A stretch of DNA of 6,476 bases. Origin: an uncultured Paenibacillaceae bacterium (GTDB lineage Bacteria > Bacillota > Bacilli > Paenibacillales > DA-C8). The stretch's first letter is position 1. Each line of letters begins with the position of its first letter. Where the stretch lies: NCBI GenBank assembly GCA_937957685.1, contig CALGAO010000020.1, forward strand, positions 1-6,476. The letters run 5' to 3'. The translations under genes and the position numbers were made by a program. This document shows positions 6,010-6,476 of the stretch, piece by piece. The notes under the pieces are model-generated. The model worked only from the letters and a program-made list of their open reading frames with translations, was not told where the DNA came from and ran no database searches.

Positions 6010-6295
6010 TCCTGGTATTGGGCTTGATCTTGCAGCGAGCGTGCATAATGGAAGGGGTACCTGCATAAGATACATATAGTGTACAGGTCCTTGGCTTGGC
6101 GGACATGCGATGTGCATGCCGTTCAAGCGACAAGGCGGGGTTGCCATTTTTTACGTCTTGCTTCATGATCGCGAGATGTGGTACATTATTGTCTGTTGCC
6201 GCTGCGGCGGACAAACAAAATTGCAAGTGAAACGGACGTGCTGCCTGAATGGTGAAACCTTCGGAGCGGCGGCTGCTGAAGCGGCGAGGTTCCGG
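6010..6295 (+). other. Non-coding stretch between terminator and rRNA promoter
   Basis: I see no gene I can support here. The small open frame at 6110-6304 (64 codons) has no ribosome binding site and a Cys/Ala-rich composition without recognisable features. The stretch contains an interrupted hairpin (6089-6135), a compact hairpin at 6191-6216 (GCCG/CGGC core with outer TGT/ACA and GT/AC pairs) and a GC-rich run at 6263-6286. A weak promoter-like pair, TTGCTT (6158-6163) and TACATT with upstream TG (6182-6187), has an 18-base spacer and might be a first tandem promoter for the rRNA operon. Confidence 0.5.
6089..6135 (+). other. Long interrupted RNA hairpin, unknown role
   Basis: Four successive paired blocks fold around the loop GATGT: CCTTG/CAAGG, CTTG/CAAG, CGG/CCG and CATGC/GCATG. 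They are separated by small bulges or internal loops, giving 17 base pairs over 47 bases. A T-run (ATTTTTT, 6146-6152) comes 11 bases after the stem, too far for a standard terminator. It could be part of a small RNA or a remnant of one; no clear promoter was found in front of it. Confidence 0.35.
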
Positions 6296-6312
6296 TTGTT
6301 ATAAAAAACCAC

Positions 6313-6342
6313 TTGCAATCGCCTGTCGAAATGTGTTATATT
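6313..6342 (+). promoter_or_regulatory. Sigma-A promoter, probably of an rRNA operon
   Basis: TTGCAA (6313-6318) and TATATT (6337-6342) are 18 bases apart (or TTATAT at 17), with TG one base before the -10 element (6334-6335). An A-rich UP-like stretch (ATAAAAAACC, 6301-6310) lies just upstream of the -35 element. RNA would start near 6349. The boxA-like element about 53 bases downstream identifies the transcript as an rRNA leader. A 6-bp inverted repeat, GCCTGT (6321-6326) and ACAGGC (6345-6350), brackets the -10 region. Confidence 0.72.
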
Positions 6343-6401
6343 AAACAGGCTGTCCCGTGAGGCTGACGCAAGTCGAGCGCGAATGGCGGCGACGATGAAC
6401 T

Positions 6402-6416
6402 TGTTCTTTGAAAACT
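6402..6416 (+). promoter_or_regulatory. boxA-like antitermination element of an rRNA operon leader
   Basis: TGTTCTTTGAAAACT closely resembles the boxA elements in rRNA leaders and 16S-23S spacers of Bacillus and relatives, where Nus factors load on RNA polymerase to prevent premature termination. It lies downstream of a strong promoter and of a short imperfect leader hairpin (GTCG/CGAC, about 6372-6393). The remaining bases to 6476 have no open reading frame of note and fit pre-16S leader. The mature 16S rRNA would begin beyond the window; this is inferred because none of it is visible. Confidence 0.7.
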
Positions 6417-6476
6417 GCAGAACGAACGAATGAAACGTCCTGATGAGCGAGACATGGCTGGCCGATCGGGCTGGCG

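Noticed and set aside
6044..6080. Sporulation sigma-E/K type promoter (CATAAT and GATACATA)
   Set aside because: Spacing does not fit the known consensus and no gene follows in that direction.
6110..6304. Small 64-codon frame in the non-coding region
   Set aside because: No Shine-Dalgarno site, begins inside a hairpin, and runs through GC-rich repeats up to the rRNA promoter.

Overview
The window looks like chromosomal DNA of a fairly GC-rich, endospore-forming Firmicute, most likely Paenibacillus or a close relative (Cohnella, Brevibacillus). This is inferred from four things: a BclA-type collagen-like spore-surface protein, strong AAGGAG/GGAGG ribosome binding sites, TTG start use, and a Bacillus-style rRNA leader signal (TGTTCTTTGAAAACT) at the right edge. 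No mobile element, CRISPR array or tRNA is visible.

Layout. (1) 1-1275, plus strand: 3' part of a collagen-like gene. It holds 96 uninterrupted Gly-X-Y triplets, almost all Gly-Ala-Thr or Gly-Pro-Thr, followed by a 136-residue BclA-type C-terminal domain. The 5' end lies outside the window. (2) 1276-1458: convergent intergenic region with two hairpins that can end transcription from both sides. (3) 1459-2475, minus strand: a stand-alone protein that resembles the DUF4855 family, without a signal peptide. (4) 2476-2696: divergent promoter region. (5) 2697-5951, plus strand: three sugar genes, namely a left-handed beta-helix (hexapeptide) acyltransferase, a GT-B glycosyltransferase translated from a Shine-Dalgarno site inside the end of the acyltransferase gene, and, after 154 bases, a UDP-sugar 6-dehydrogenase of the UDP-GlcNAc/WbpA type. 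A clear intrinsic terminator follows. (6) 5952-6476: no convincing protein gene. The stretch holds the terminator, several imperfect hairpins, a good sigma-A promoter and a boxA-like antitermination element. I read its right end as the promoter and leader of an rRNA operon whose 16S gene begins beyond the window.

How the parts may work together. The dehydrogenase would make a UDP-uronic acid (probably an N-acetylated one), the beta-helix enzyme would acetylate a sugar or nucleotide sugar, and the glycosyltransferase would add a sugar to a glycan. These genes lie about 1.4 kb from a protein with a threonine in nearly every collagen triplet. Threonines in such repeats carry O-glycans in Bacillus BclA, so a spore-surface glycosylation locus is a reasonable but unproven hypothesis. 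The DUF4855-like protein has no known function; some recognise that family as related to TIM-barrel glycosidases.

I did not find a clearly new system. The most interesting points are the large in-frame duplications in the collagen tract, the collagen/DUF4855/sugar-gene neighbourhood, the degenerate catalytic motif of the glycosyltransferase, the Lys-Gly-Trp repeat tail on the dehydrogenase, and the nested inverted repeats before the rRNA promoter.
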